A DNA stretch of 64,000 nucleotides, from positions 39,573,671 through 39,637,670 of the forward strand of contig CAIIXF020000007.1 of the NCBI GenBank assembly GCA_903813345.2, read 5' to 3'. Shown here one piece after another: positions 12,922-45,232 of this stretch. The DNA is from Owenia fusiformis. Lineage: Eukaryota; Annelida; Polychaeta; Sabellida; Oweniidae. Below the pieces are notes generated by a model. It was not told the DNA's origin, made no database searches, and worked only from the letters and a program-made list of their open reading frames with translations. Made by a program: the position numbers and the translations under genes. How positions within the stretch are numbered: the first letter of the stretch is position 1; every line of letters begins with the position of its first letter.

Positions 12922-14085
12922 TTTGCGTTATTGTAAAATATAATGTACTCTGTAATTACTGCATGCTATGTAATTGACAAATATATTGAAGTATATACAT
13001 ATTTTATACTTAAACTTTGTGTTTTGTTCTGTATCGTTTTGTGACACTTGTTGATAAGGTTGATCCATACTATTATATATGTTATAGATTGTACATGTAA
13101 CCTAATGATTTGCATACAAAAATAAGTTTTTGTTCAGCGCAATCCCTCATCCTTCATAATTTTTAATTCCGGGGATTTTATACCGATTGCTTATTGTATT
13201 TCATACATTTGAATATTGTTTTCTTTTTAAGATTTAAAAATGCATCATCATCATCAACTTCTGCCACATAATTATACAACAATTAATTTTCCTCCAGATG
13301 GCTTCTCTCTAAACCTTGGAACCTCCTCCCTTACTAGGGGTCTAATTTGTCATAGGAAAGTCAGGATTGTCTCAATTTAAAACTGACAAAGAACAAAGAT
13401 ATCACGATACGCTTAACCTCATTTTAATTTTATCTACACCGAAATTGCTGCTGATTTTTGGTAAGACTAAAAACAAACTTCAAATTAATATGCGCTTATT
13501 TTACTCAAAACGGAGAGTAAATCATTTACCGATTTATATTTGAAATATACCCAAATTTTTCATTCCACTTTTTGTATTGACTTACATTTTTAAAATTCAT
13601 TTAAAGTTCATTTAAAATCATACAGTTCAACATCCTAAAATTTTAAATGAGATCTCAGACATTAAGTTTGATTTAGCTTTCTTAAGTGAAATGCATGATT
13701 TTATTTGTTTACATTAGCGCTTAATTGAAAAATAAAATAGGATTAACTCCAAGCAAATTAAGGCACATCAAAGAATATATAGCCTCGCATATAAGAGGCG
13801 TATAGTTTGTTTTTGGATTACGTAATACATACTATACTCATCTTTTCTATGTACTTATATCCTACTATTCCTGGCTCTTAAGAATATTCGGAGAATAGTT
13901 CAAACGATATTTAGTATCGTAGAGAATATACAACCAATACTAAATGTTCCGCTTCTGAGGCAAGAATAGTTTGTTTCCCATACCGAATACAATATAGTGA
14001 GGACATACTGAACTATATTCACAAATAGTTTGCCACTTATACCCTACTATATTTGGCTTTTTGCACAGTGTTATGTGTGCCTTTA
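12922..14085. other. No gene seen
   Basis: AT-rich spacer between the satellite region and the first EGF exon. No EGF-type Cys pattern was found here. Confidence 0.6.
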
Positions 14086-14130
14086 CTTGGGGAGGTTTGG
14101 CCTCAAATGCAAATAGGTGTGTGACTGTGA
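14086..14130 (+). pseudogene. Partial duplicate of the adjacent EGF exon
   Basis: About 45 bases just upstream of the 14151 exon match its first 45 bases, through the GTGTGTGACTGTGA stretch. An in-frame stop (TAG) and loss of the second half show that it is not coding. It is a local duplication scar. Confidence 0.6.
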
Positions 14131-14150
14131 ATTTGTTCATTGTTTTTCAG

Positions 14151-34114
<19,964 letters not shown>

Positions 34115-34262
34115 CTTTGATTGGATAAGCTTTAAATAGAGCTGATATTACCAAAATAAGATGTTATGCAGTTGAAGCCTTAAAATAGACTTGATTACAA
34201 GAATAGCCAAAATAATACACATTCTTGTAACCAGGAATTAATTGAACAATTGGGAAATCCTC

Positions 34263-34564
34263 TTAACCTCTTGACTACCCAGAATGACGAGAAATTTCTC
34301 GTCACCTCAGATATGACCTCATAACCCAGAGGGACGAGAAAATCCGTCACAAAATTTTTTACAAAAATTGCTCTTATTTGAACAATTTTCATCCAATTTA
34401 CACAAAAATTGTTTTAAAACGTGTAGAAATGATCTCTGCCATCTAATTTTACTAAGTTGAGCATCTAAAGTTGTATAGGTATGTAGTAAATTGTCAAAAG
34501 GTGGCCAAAATGAAAAAAATCTCTGGTTTCAACCTATTTTAGAGACTGGGATTCAAGAGGTTAA
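34263..34564. mobile_element. TTAA-flanked MITE (piggyBac-like), long copy
   Basis: 302 bp with the same TTAACCTCTTGA / TCAAGAGGTTAA ends and an internal GACGAGAAATTTCTCGTC palindrome, just downstream of the EGF receptor stop. Confidence 0.65.
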
Positions 34565-36234
34565 TTTGAAACAAAAATTTTTGGAATGTGATCGCAATTT
34601 TAGTATTAACATGGAAAAAGCCATGAGACAAAATGAATGTTGCTGGAATAATAGAAGTACACTGTAAACCATGAGAAAACATTTTGTAACAATTGAATCA
34701 CTGATTTACCTAATACATTGTAAATTTTTAAAGAAAAAAAAACAATGGCTCATGATTTAATAATTTAATAGTGTTAGGTTGAAACAACTAGAAGGGAAAG
34801 AGAGAAGTTAAGTGTAAATTTTTGAAAAGATTTCACAATTTTACAATATACTCATATATTGCTTTAGTAACAAGAACAGAAAATATTCTGGATTATACAT
34901 TTATTTTCAACTTGTCTTTATCACTTTTTAGTTTTAAGTCACTTTAATATGAGGCTGAGCCTCTATATGATCATATAGAGTTATTGAGTGCCTCACATTA
35001 TTTTCCTCTTATTATTACTTTATTAGTGTCTGTACTTAACTACATGTACTGTCCCTGGTGATTTTTTTCACTGGCTTAATTGAATTAACATGTAGGTTTT
35101 TAATCTAAAATGTATTTAATATTTATATGTCTGTTATAATGCTCAGATTTGTACATGTATGTCATTAATTTATAAATACAGATTGACATATAGATATAGA
35201 ACTAGGAAATAATAAATCATAATGAATAAATTAATAACAAAATATTTGAAATATATATTTTGTGCAGTTTTGTGCTGTTGTTCCACACATGTTGTGCAGT
35301 TTTGTACTGTTTTGTAAAGTCACCTCTCAAAGTTGTTGCTAGATTTTAACTGAGTAATTGAATCACCAATCTGCACATTTCAAAAACACAAAAAACAGAA
35401 CTGACAAATCATTGATGAAAAGCAGTATATCCATACATTGTCCCATAGATATATATGGTAACCATGACGAGAACAAGAAGCATATTTTGCTTATATGTGA
35501 TATTCCTCATTTTAAATTTAGAGGAGATCATTGATTTAAAGATGAGAGAGCAAAGGTGAATATAACCACATGACATATTCTCCAAGAAAATTTCTAGAAC
35601 AGTGTTATTATTTTAGTACATACGAACTAAATAGAAAATTAAAAACATTAGAGTCGGTACAGAAATTTAGCCTATGCTCTATAAGTAGGTTTAAATAAGA
35701 ATCAATATTATTACTTGTCTTCTACTGTTGTCCTTTGTGTTACAATGTATGCAAAGTTAAGAACTTGATCTCAAATATAGATGTCTCATAGTTTTCACGG
35801 TGATTATCCAGGCCCCCATATATCGCGAGCAAGTTCGCTATGAAATAAAGTTGTACTGAGTTTCACTAAAGTTCCATAGAAACGTTTATATTTCAATTTT
35901 ATCATATCTCGAGGCCCCACTTCTAACATGAGCTCTGCGATGTCAGCGGGAGCTGGATAGTCACCGTGGTGACGATACGAAAACAGATTTTCCGATCACA
36001 CAAATTGAGAATGCGAGTTAAACTGTCCGCTGGTTTTGCAGTTTTCCAACAAAGATAATCTACATTAATATATTATATGTAGTAGTTTCAGAATGAAACA
36101 TTGGAAAATCAACATTTTAAGAATCAAATGAATTATACGTGTCTTGGCAAATTCAATGGTACTATTAAATAGATGGCGAGGGGGTATAGAGATATAGGGA
36201 CAGAGAAACCAAACGTTCAACTGACTCTAGTTAC
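34565..36234. other. Downstream of the EGF receptor, no gene seen
   Basis: May hold 3' UTR; AATAAA at about 35210 and 35225 are candidate poly(A) signals. Otherwise AT-rich and featureless. Confidence 0.5.
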
Positions 36235-36552
36235 TAAACTTGTATTCTCGAATGCAACAAACGCCTATCGGCTACCGGATTAACCTCCTATTTTATGACC
36301 GACTCATTTAGCCTCAATATGAATGGAATAATGACAGGTTCTATTTATAATTAAATGAGTTGCCCATAAAATAGGAGGTTAATCAGGAATGCAACTATCG
36401 CCTGTCGGCTACCGGATTAACCTCCTATTTTATGGGCAACTCATTTGAATATAAATAGAATAGTGGCGGGTACTATTCATATTTAAATGAGTTGGTCATA
36501 AAATAGTAAGTTAATCCGGTAGCCGTTAGTTGCATTCGCGAATACAAGTTTA
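36235..36552. mobile_element. Foldback MITE, TAAACTTGTATTC ends
   Basis: Ends TAAACTTGTATTC / GAATACAAGTTTA. The module CGGCTACCGGATTAACCTCC with TATTTTATG occurs twice direct and twice inverted inside, so the element folds in more than one way. Confidence 0.7.
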
Positions 36553-36874
36553 ATTTACTTCTATAAATTATTTTGAATAACTCATGTCAGTGCCAAAGCC
36601 CATCCCTCTTAAATTGGAGTTGATCCCTGCGGGCACGTGTGTGGAATTTGGTGACCCTAGTTAACAGGTTTATTATATAGATATAATATAGATGTGAAAC
36701 ATATTCAATATAATACAAAACCTCTAATAAACCTCTTTGTACTATATGTAACATGTAGTAAAATAGTTACATACAATATATCTAATTTAAGCTATTATGG
36801 ACGCATTTCATTACTAAGGATTAATGTTTTATTTTCAATACATGTAAAATAAACAACAATTTGGTTATCGTAGC

Positions 36875-37307
36875 AAGAAGCAAAAGCCTTTTCTGGGTCA
36901 CAGCGAATGGCGTGATTTCCTCGAGTCTCTTCAGTTGCAATGCAACCATACTGGGACCGAATCGTGTCGTTCCACTACTACCCTTGGTGGGGGTTCGCTA
37001 CCATACTGTATGACTCCCGAAGTCTACTAAAGCACGTCAGTGGAGGAACCAACCACAGTCTCACAATCTGTCTCCGGCAAGAGCGGCCGGGGAACCAACC
37101 CATGCCAAGGGCCGGTAAACGGTTGGACCTTCGGACCGGGTGTCCTGTAGTGCAATGATCAAAAACTCCGTACCTGGGGCTCGAACGCGGGACCTCCGTA
37201 TCCCACTACGTTCAACCCCAAAGTAGCCTCAGTCTACGCCACTAGGCTATTCTGTTTAGGTATCAGAACTGCTAAAAATAATGTAGTTGTTATAATATTT
37301 TGCTTGA
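36875..37307 (-). mobile_element. tRNA-derived SINE, single head
   Basis: Read on the minus strand, a tRNA-like head has an A-box-like AGCCTAGTGGCGTAG (near 37248) and a B box CGTTCGAGCCCC (near 37190), followed by a body ending in GAAAAGGCTTTTGCTTCTTG. Second copy at 52917. Confidence 0.7.
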
Positions 37308-37429
37308 ATGAACACGTACATGCATGCAATAGTCCTATTTTCTAACCTGCTTGTATTTTGTATTCAAATAACTAATTACATATTAAACAACGACGACAAA
37401 ACATGTAATTGGATTTCTCGAATGAAATA

Positions 37430-38422
37430 CAGGGTGACCGGAAAAAAAGGAGACCATTGAAATAGGCAATATCTCCTAAAATAGACTAGTGACATCAATG
37501 AAATTTTGCATACATCAGGACAGTTCTATGGAAATTTGTTCCTGAAAGTGTCAATACAAGCAGTCAACTGGTTCAGGAGCTATGATCATTTACATAACAT
37601 GCTCCAAATAGGCGCAATTGAGACCAACGCAGAGCTGGATACATTTGGCAAATACCCTTACATATTCCGACCTTGTTATGGCATTACATTTAGCATTTAT
37701 TGCCACCTTTAGGTCAGCAATTGTCTCAGGATTGTTTTGGTACACATTGTCTTTCAAATTGCCCCACAAAAAGAAATCAGGTGGATTCAAATTTGAGGTG
37801 TATGGAGACGAAGCTTATCTGACCTATGGCTTCTGACTCAGTGGTCCCACTCAGTTACAGTATCATCCTAAGGAGGTTTTGGGCAGCCCTTGGTTTTCAT
37901 ATGGGATTTAATTGTGCCATATAGTGGTTTTAGTAACATGGCACTATGCCCAATACCTAAAGTGACTCTTAAGATTTGGTAAATCAGCACTTTGGCAACA
38001 GGATGATGAACCACATGTCAGATAACCCTTCATTGCCATTACAGCCTAGACTTGAATCCTGCTGATTTCTTTTTGTATGGATATTTGAAAGACAATCTAT
38101 ACCAAAACAATCCTCAGACTATTGTTGACCTAAAGAAGGCAATCACTGCTATATGTAATGCCATAATAATGCCATAGAGGGCAGAACATGTAAGGGTAGT
38201 TTGCCATATGAATCCAACTCTGCGTTGGTCTCAATTTTGCCTATTTGGAGCATGTTATGTAAATGATCATAGCTCCTGAACCAGTTGAATGCTTGTATTG
38301 AAACCTTCAGTAACAAATTTCCATATAACTGTTCCAGTGTATGCAAAATTTCATTGATGGCACTTGTCTAGTTTAGGAGAAATTGATTACTTCAATGGTC
38401 TCCTTTTTTTCCGGTCACCCTG
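37430..38422. mobile_element. Head-to-head mariner-type remnant
   Basis: 993 bp, ends CAGGGTGACCGG / CCGGTCACCCTG with TA duplications. The arms are inverted for about 270 bp. Each arm encodes the C-terminal piece of a mariner/Tc1 transposase, pointing outward: minus strand 37590-37790 with PPDFFLWGNLKDNVYQNNPE, and plus strand near 38045-38160 with LDLNPADFFLYGYLKDNLYQ. The N-terminal and first two catalytic regions are absent. Confidence 0.75.
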
Positions 38423-38499
38423 TACGTCTTCGAAGAGATGCATACACGACAGAAGAATTATAGGATACCCTATGATTTTGAGGAATACCATTTTTATCT

Positions 38500-38566
38500 A
38501 CGAGGTGATATATCATATTGATATCTGCATGAGAGAGCAAAGCGAACGAGTGCAGATATCAATATC
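38500..38566. repeat. Small palindrome with GAGCAAAGCGAACGAG loop
   Basis: ATATTGATATCTGCA pairs with TGCAGATATCAATAT around a short loop. Confidence 0.7.
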
Positions 38567-39099
38567 ACCGAGTATATTAAAATGATATATGGTATATATC
38601 ATCACGATATCCTTCGGTTATTCATTTTACCAATAAATATCAAATTTATTTTTTAATGTTATACATTTAGTACACTAAGTGTAGGATAATAATGAGAGAT
38701 ACGTTTTGTCAGAGACGTGTTCAATGTTTTATATGTCTCTGGTTTCATGGCATGACTTTGATTGCGGCGATATGACGTTGTGGTATCATATAGTTCAGAA
38801 AATCTAAGTCTTTGCGACCGAATACACGATGGAATCATCAACGTAAATCCTAACTTTTGTTAAGTAAAAGGAATGGTTAAAATGCAGTGCACATGCTAAC
38901 CACTGTATTTCACGTTCCGTTTACGCGAGGAACGGATTCGTTTTGTAACCAATTTGAAGAGTTCCTCCACAGGGATCAAAATAATTCAAAATCAGTAATT
39001 AACACAGAAAATTAAACTATAATGAAAATCAAAATAAACAATGTTCACAACTAGCAGTACTTGAACTATAGCAACGATGTACCAACTTATGAAGGTAAC

Positions 39100-39178
39100 C
39101 GGACAACTCATCCCCTAGACAACTCATCCCTTGACAACTCATCCCCTAGACAATTCATCCCCTGGACAACTCATCCAT
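39100..39178 (+). repeat. 18-bp tandem repeat (GACAACTCATCCCCTA)
   Basis: About five imperfect units, 230 bp from the 3' end of the GPCR gene. Confidence 0.8.
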
Positions 39179-39410
39179 CGTTATAAAGGCCATGGTACAG
39201 TTATAACAATTGTTAATACGCAGACCACCCTCCAAAATAAAGCCCTACTTCTTTCAGATGGTAATAATACATATAGGCCATTTTGGAAATAAATCCAATA
39301 CAAATGTGACTTTTCAATACCACGCAGGCCAAGTTTTCAAAGCAAGGTCCTATTTTTAATACACGAGGCCCTTTTCCAAGGAACTACACCAAGATAAAGT
39401 CCAGATATAC

Positions 39411-40499
39411 TCATTGTTGTGGACCTACGCTAGATGAATGGTGTGCCTTGCACCTGCACAAGACAACACGCCTCATACCTTTATTCAGTTCTTTGATCCT
39501 AAAAGCATAAATCCATGGATTCATAGACCATAGGAGCAATCTAAAAAACATGTTCAGAAGTTCCCAAAATTCATTGTCGACACGAAAAATCCATATTACA
39601 AGTATAATGAACGTCCCAGGCAACCAGCATATTGTAAACAGTGCAACTACTATAGTCATAGTTTTCAGCAACTTAATTTCTTTCGCATATGCGACTGCAA
39701 GAGTGTTATGAACTACACTTAGTGCATGGATATGCTTGGAGCGTTGTTTGACTGCAACAGTTGCCACAACAATATGGGAAACCAGGATGATCAGAAAAAG
39801 AACAAAGATATGGGCATTCAAGAAAATCAAGTACTCACGCCTAAACACTTGTTTCCCACATTTTTCGCTAAATTCGTCAAAGGGGACAATCCGTTTGTAG
39901 AACATGAAAGACGAGACAACAACGGGATAAAGCCAACTAAGTGCAATAAACCACAATACACGAGAGCGTGTTACAATCTCTTTGTATCTTAAGGGCCTTG
40001 TTACCGCAATGTGGCGATCTAAAGCAATGCCACCCATGCTGAAAAGAGATGTACCTAATAAACATATATTTAAGAAATTCGTGACGATACAAATATATTC
40101 ATTTCGTATAACCCCAAATATGAGTGGGGTCATATATCGACCGATTGTGTAAAGTGGCAGAACCACCGCCCCGATACAAAGGTCAGACACCGCTAAACTC
40201 ATTAGCAACATGTTGTTCGCTGTACGGAGGGGTTTAAATGTAATGATACTTACTATTACCAGAACATTTCCCCCACATGTAAACAAAGATAGAAAAGAAC
40301 TGATTGTTATCATGACTATCACGAAAGACTCGAATGTTAGCGATTCATGATTCTGTGATGAATTCGAAACTTCAGTGAAATTTTTCACAGAAGCAATCGT
40401 TGCTGTTGATACATTATCACTTACACTTTCAAAGCGCATGTCTTTCATTTTGGGTTTGTAATAATGAGATGAACTGACGTACAGGTATAATCCAAGCAA
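39411..40499 (-). CDS. Class A (rhodopsin-like) G protein-coupled receptor, intronless
   Basis: One 362-residue open frame with seven hydrophobic helices. The landmarks are in order: GGNVLVI (TM1, N1.50), LAVSD (TM2, D2.50), Cys in YICIV (3.25) able to pair with Cys in SEKCGK (ECL2), DRH in place of DRY at the end of TM3, CWLP (TM6) and NPWIY (TM7). Position 3.32, counted from Cys3.25 and Arg3.50, is Asn, so the amine-binding Asp is absent. The N-terminus carries several N-x-S/T sites and no signal peptide. Translation may start at the first Met or at Met18 (MKDMRF, near 40448). The short tail has a Cys pair (CRCK) that could be palmitoylated. The ligand is unknown. The ALDRHIAVTRPLRY stretch recalls the adenosine/melatonin/amine branch. 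Confidence 0.92.
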   Translation of the reverse strand: MLGLYLYVSSSHYYKPKMKDMRFESVSDNVSTATIASVKNFTEVSNSSQNHESLTFESFVIVMITISSFLSLFTCGGNVLVIVSIITFKPLRTANNMLLMSLAVSDLCIGAVVLPLYTIGRYMTPLIFGVIRNEYICIVTNFLNICLLGTSLFSMGGIALDRHIAVTRPLRYKEIVTRSRVLWFIALSWLYPVVVSSFMFYKRIVPFDEFSEKCGKQVFRREYLIFLNAHIFVLFLIILVSHIVVATVAVKQRSKHIHALSVVHNTLAVAYAKEIKLLKTMTIVVALFTICWLPGTFIILVIWIFRVDNEFWELLNMFFRLLLWSMNPWIYAFRIKELNKGMRRVVLCRCKAHHSSSVGPQQ

Positions 40500-40613
40500 G
40501 ATGTTCTCGAGAAAGACATTTACAAAATTTTAAAAATAAGTCTTATACTCCCTGACGCACATGTGCTTGCTCATAATGAAATTTGAATATTTGTCCGTGT
40601 TCAATTACTCAGA

Positions 40614-41034
40614 TGCGAGAAGGTAGTTACCAGTTTCACCACCAGGTGGCTGATTCGGGGGAAATAACTTTGCAGGGTATTACAAAATTCCCTTAAACTT
40701 GAATATTCATCAGTTTTAGTGGTTCACTTTTCATATTACCCGTATGTATGTGATAGTTATACAAATTGAAATATGTCCAGTAAAAGAAAATATTATCTGC
40801 CCAACACAAGAAAAGATATTTCACTTTTTGTGGTTTTACAGCATGGGGTCTATGGGGAATCTCCCCGACCTAGAAGTCATATTTTCAGAGAAAATTAAAT
40901 TTACAAAGTTGATAAACTCTTTTCAAAACCACATTTCTAGATGTAATTTTACATGTAGATTCCAAATATGACATCACATTGACCACTGAATTGTGAATTT
41001 TTAATGACGTAAATCAAGATTATTTCTACTCGCA
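40614..41034 (-). mobile_element. 420-bp interspersed element, copy 2
   Basis: Inverse orientation relative to copy 1. It shares ends and internal landmarks such as ACCAGGTGGC and CCAGTAAA, and lies just upstream of the GPCR gene. Confidence 0.65.
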
Positions 41035-41059
41035 TCTAGGATATTTTCTGTTAATTTAT

Positions 41060-42120
41060 CATTGGCGATGTAATTGTCCGCATTCAGTTCTCTTACCATT
41101 CTGATACTCCTATCATATTTTTGTTTCACCTGAAACATGGTTTATCATGATGTATGTACACGTGTAACTCGAATATTGCAGATATTATTCGTATTGAATT
41201 TTGAACTTTAGCAATGACGATTAGATCATGGTTGCCCTCGTTCAGTTCTCGAACTTAATTTTGACATTGCAGATATAATTGTCCTAATTCAGTTCTCCAT
41301 CGAAACTTAAATATCGAGGGTTCGATTTAATCGGAAACTTAAATATCGAAGGTTCGATTTAATCGTCTACATTCAGCGCTCTAACGTAGTTTTAATACTG
41401 CAGGTATCATTACCCGCTTTCATTCTCTAACATCACTTTTTCAATAACGATTTGATTACGTGTATACTGTTCTCTAACCTAACTTTAACAGTTATTCTTT
41501 AATTTTTTAATTTGATTTTTCGCAGTTAGTTATAACATAATTTAAGCAATAAAGATTCAATTATTGTCCGCATTCACTTCTTTATCATCACTTTAACATT
41601 GACGATTTAATCCTTCAGATTCGATTCAATTGTCCGCATTCACTTCTTTATCATCACTTTAACATTGACGATTTAATCCTTCAGATTCGATTCTTCGATG
41701 TAATTTAACCAATAACGAATTAATTGTCCTCCATTCAATCACCGAATGTTACTTTAACGATGATGATTTAATTCGCATCAGTTCTCTATCGATATTTGCT
41801 TTAACTATGACGACTTAGTCCTAATAACCTCCAGAATTTAAACAACGACTATTAAATCATCTTCCGTGCACATAACTTAACGTGACAATAAAAATTTAAT
41901 AATTGTCCACGTTCAAATCTCTGACAGTCTCAAAACAATGACGATTCATTCGTCCGCTGATGCAGATCTTCAATTTTACTTAAACAATGACAGTTTAAAC
42001 GTCCACATTCAGATATCTAATGATGTCAAGCTGAGGAGAGAAGATGCAACAGTCCACATTCAATCTATACCAATATACTTAAAACGGCGGTTAATGTCCA
42101 CATTTCCTTAACGTTCGTCC
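41060..42120 (+). repeat. Old degenerate tandem repeat
   Basis: Recurring blocks of the type ATTGTCCGCATTCAGTTCTC plus ACTTTAACATTGACGATTTA. One 68-bp unit is duplicated almost perfectly near 41567-41700, the rest are diverged. Confidence 0.65.
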
Positions 42121-42613
42121 AATATCCGTAGAAACACCAATGAAACAACCGTCAATATTTACCGCAATATAACCAAGAGGTCCGTGGAAGGCATCTTTAT
42201 GTAACAATGATAATTATAATCGCCTTTATTATGATGTCGCATATCGAATAGCTTATTAATCAAGTTCAAATTTCCTCACTACCATTCAACATAACATTGC
42301 CCAAATACTGTTACAAATGATCTTGTTAACGTCAATTAGCACGGCTATGCAAACTACGTGTATAATCATCGTAAAATCATGAAGTTCGTATAAAGTATCT
42401 CCGAAGAAAGGATAACGAATTTTTAAGGAAAAGTCGCGGCTTCGATCCCCATAGGATGTATTGAAAGGACGCGGAATTGATATCCAATCACAAATACAAT
42501 AACCCTCATTTTCCGAGAGATGTCATCGTCATTTACCACATGAAACTAATTGCACACATGCAATTTTATATGATTCTCCCCTATGTCGATCGCAAATGCC
42601 ACCTTTTTATCAT

Positions 42614-42725
42614 GTCATCAATACACGTGGTGACGTATTGTTATGGTCTTCAACTTTTCGTTCGCCGGTTTGTGATTGGCGTTCAGCATCTGTAACAAAT
42701 GGCAGGTGTTGACATTTTACGTGTC
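42614..42725 (+). mobile_element. Short, diverged ATGTCACCACC-family element
   Basis: Shares GTGGTGACGTATTGTTATGG and CAGCATCTGTAACAAATGGC with the other copies. Confidence 0.55.
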
Positions 42726-43384
42726 GATGCCTTCGTCTTGTTTACTTTTGGTAGGATCGTGTTTTCTCTAGCTAGATTTGGACCCATCACTTCGTAAAGG
42801 GTGGAATGCGAACCAATAGGTGCCACTAATTATTGATGGGTTGTCATGTTCTAAACTCTATCAAAGCAACATAAGCTTATAACCATTCTCCTACCTGCTA
42901 GTTTGGTATAAAAACTGTTTATCATATAAAAAGTACACTGTTTTAACTGTTTCGTTTACCGTAACAATAAGTGACCCTTGCAAAAGGTTTCCTTGAAGCT
43001 ATATTCTTTTAGGTCATTTCATATCGTTTTTATAAGTGATATTGTATGAAATATTTTGCCATGTGTGCAAGCATCTTGTGCAAATTTTGAATAAAATAAG
43101 TTTTGAACTCTCATTTGAGGCTGCGTCATTATAATGTTTCCAAATGAAATCAGTTTTTGAAACCAGCTAGTCCACTTCATCCGCAGTGGAATAGACCGGA
43201 TACATCAAATGATGGAAAAAGAACACAAATAAAAACTTTATTTTTTAAACTATGTTTCTTAATACTGTATATTGTTATTCTAGTTTTTCTATCGCATGCG
43301 TACAAATAGTTACAATTACATATGGACGTTACTAGTCACAATGAAATTTGGATTTTTATATATAATTAGTAAACAAATGTTTAC

Positions 43385-44150
43385 CTATAGACTTCAATGG
43401 GCCTGCATTAACGCTTATGTTTCCCAGAGACATATCTCTGTGTTTACATTAATATAATTCTTTGAACTTGCATCGACATATAAAAAACAATGGATTTGCA
43501 ATAACGCTAATGTATCTAAGTTTATGTATATAAATCTATGGACTAACATCGATATATGGAAATCAATGTCTACGTATATAATTCTACGGACTTGCATCAA
43601 CATTCAGAAATCAATGGACCTGCACTAATGGACCTTCATCGGCACTAATGTTCAATTCAAATGGCCTGCATGCATTGAAAAAATGAATACACATAGAATT
43701 CAACAGATTTGTACAGACGCTAATGTTTAAATATATAGAAATCAATGGGCCTGCACTGACGCTAATGTTTAGATATAGAAATCAATGGGCTTGCACTGAC
43801 GCTAATGTTGAAATATAGAAATCAATAGGCCTGCACTGACGCTTATATTGAAATATAGAAATCAATGAGCCTGCACTGACGCCAATATTTAAATATAGAA
43901 ATCAATGAGCCTGCACTGACGCTAATGTTTAAATATAGAAATCAATGAGCCTGCACTGACGCCAATATTTAATTATAGAAATCAATGAGCCTGCACTGAC
44001 GCTAATGTTTAAATAAAGAAATCAATGAGCCTGCACTGACGCCAATATTTAAATATAGAAATCAATGAGCCTGCACTGACGCTAATGTTTTAAATATAGA
44101 AATCAATGAGCCTGCACTGACGCCAATGTTTAAACATAGAAATCAGGCTT
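43385..44150 (+). repeat. 40-bp tandem repeat, alternating in pairs
   Basis: Units carry ATCAATGAGCCTGCACTGAC followed alternately by GCCAATATTT and GCTAATGTTT, giving an 80-bp higher-order unit from about 43850. Units to the left are more diverged. It ends about 270 bp from the 3' end of the IgGFc mucin. Confidence 0.9.
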
Positions 44151-44416
44151 GCGTTTGACGCTAACGTTTTCATGAAGGACTCATTTGCAATTGGCAGTGG
44201 ATTGACAAAAATGTATACAATTAGATACAAGTGTGTAAACGTCAATGGGCTTGCAACGACACTTGAACGTATGTGTGTGCCAAAAATGGCATGTATAAAA
44301 TACTTCTTTGTCAGCTTCAATATCACGTGACAGGACACGTGCCTCCATCTATAGATCAACGTTTAATGTCCCCCGAGGTAACACATCATGGTTCAAATGA
44401 GCACGATTTTTGGCAA

Positions 44417-45232
44417 TCATAAATCAGTTGAGACAATAGGTAGGTCTTCACCTGGGATATCACCTCCTTTGCTACTGGTCGTATCAGTTAGGGAGTCTCC
44501 ACCATCAACCCCGCTATCATTCTCCCTAGCATCCATACTGTTCTCGTTGGCTTCGTTTTGCTTAACAGTGTTGCCGTTTGAGGAATCATTTTCGTTTTCC
44601 GTCCAAGCTTGTTGGGTGGGCCTATCAGGAGGAATAGGCGGTATGCTAGCAGGCGAGGGAGCTCTACTATCTGCGCCCTGAGTTGGGTTTGTAGCAGTTG
44701 TAGGCCTACTCGATGGCGTAGCAAGGGCTTCATTTTGGCCAGGGTCTGGTGTTGGGTTGTTTTTGGCAGATGGTGGTCTACTGGCACTTGCTGCCGAGGT
44801 GGGCCTGGTGGGAGGAGTAGGTGGTATGCTAGCAGATGATGGAGCCCTGCTTCCTGCGCTCTGAGTTAGGTTTGTTATCGATGGCAAAGCAGGGACTGGA
44901 TTATTGCCAGGGTCAGGCGCTGAGTTATTTTGGGCAGATGGAGGTCGTTCAGCGCTTGAAGGTCTACTGGTACTTTCACCTGCAGATGGGTCATTCTCCC
45001 CTGCAGACGGGCTACTTGCAGAAGCTGCAGCGGTTGCTCCTGCCACAGATCCAGCAGCTCCCGCTACAGCAGCGCCTACCTCAGGCTCAACTGTGCCCTG
45101 TTGCCTCTTTCGTCTTTTAAATAAGAACCACGCAGCAGCAGTGCAACCAGCGATGGACAGAATAATCACAGGGACAGTTACACCAACCGCTACCTTTACA
45201 TCATCTGGGAGGTCGTCGTTCGCATTTTGGAA
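44417..45232 (-). CDS. Exon 6 of IgGFc mucin (TM helix and cytoplasmic tail)
   Basis: After ATTTTCAG, phase 0, 271 codons run to TGA at 44417-44419. A helix (VAVGVTVPVIILSIAG and following) and basic stop-transfer KRRKRQQ precede a tail of Ser/Pro/Ala/Asn repeats such as SRAPSSASIPPTPPTRPTS. The end is acidic and has no obvious signalling motif. Confidence 0.85.
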   Translation of the reverse strand, partial: FQNANDDLPDDVKVAVGVTVPVIILSIAGCTAAAWFLFKRRKRQQGTVEPEVGAAVAGAAGSVAGATAAASASSPSAGENDPSAGESTSRPSSAERPPSAQNNSAPDPGNNPVPALPSITNLTQSAGSRAPSSASIPPTPPTRPTSAASASRPPSAKNNPTPDPGQNEALATPSSRPTTATNPTQGADSRAPSPASIPPIPPDRPTQQAWTENENDSSNGNTVKQNEANENSMDARENDSGVDGGDSLTDTTSSKGGDIPGEDLPIVSTDL

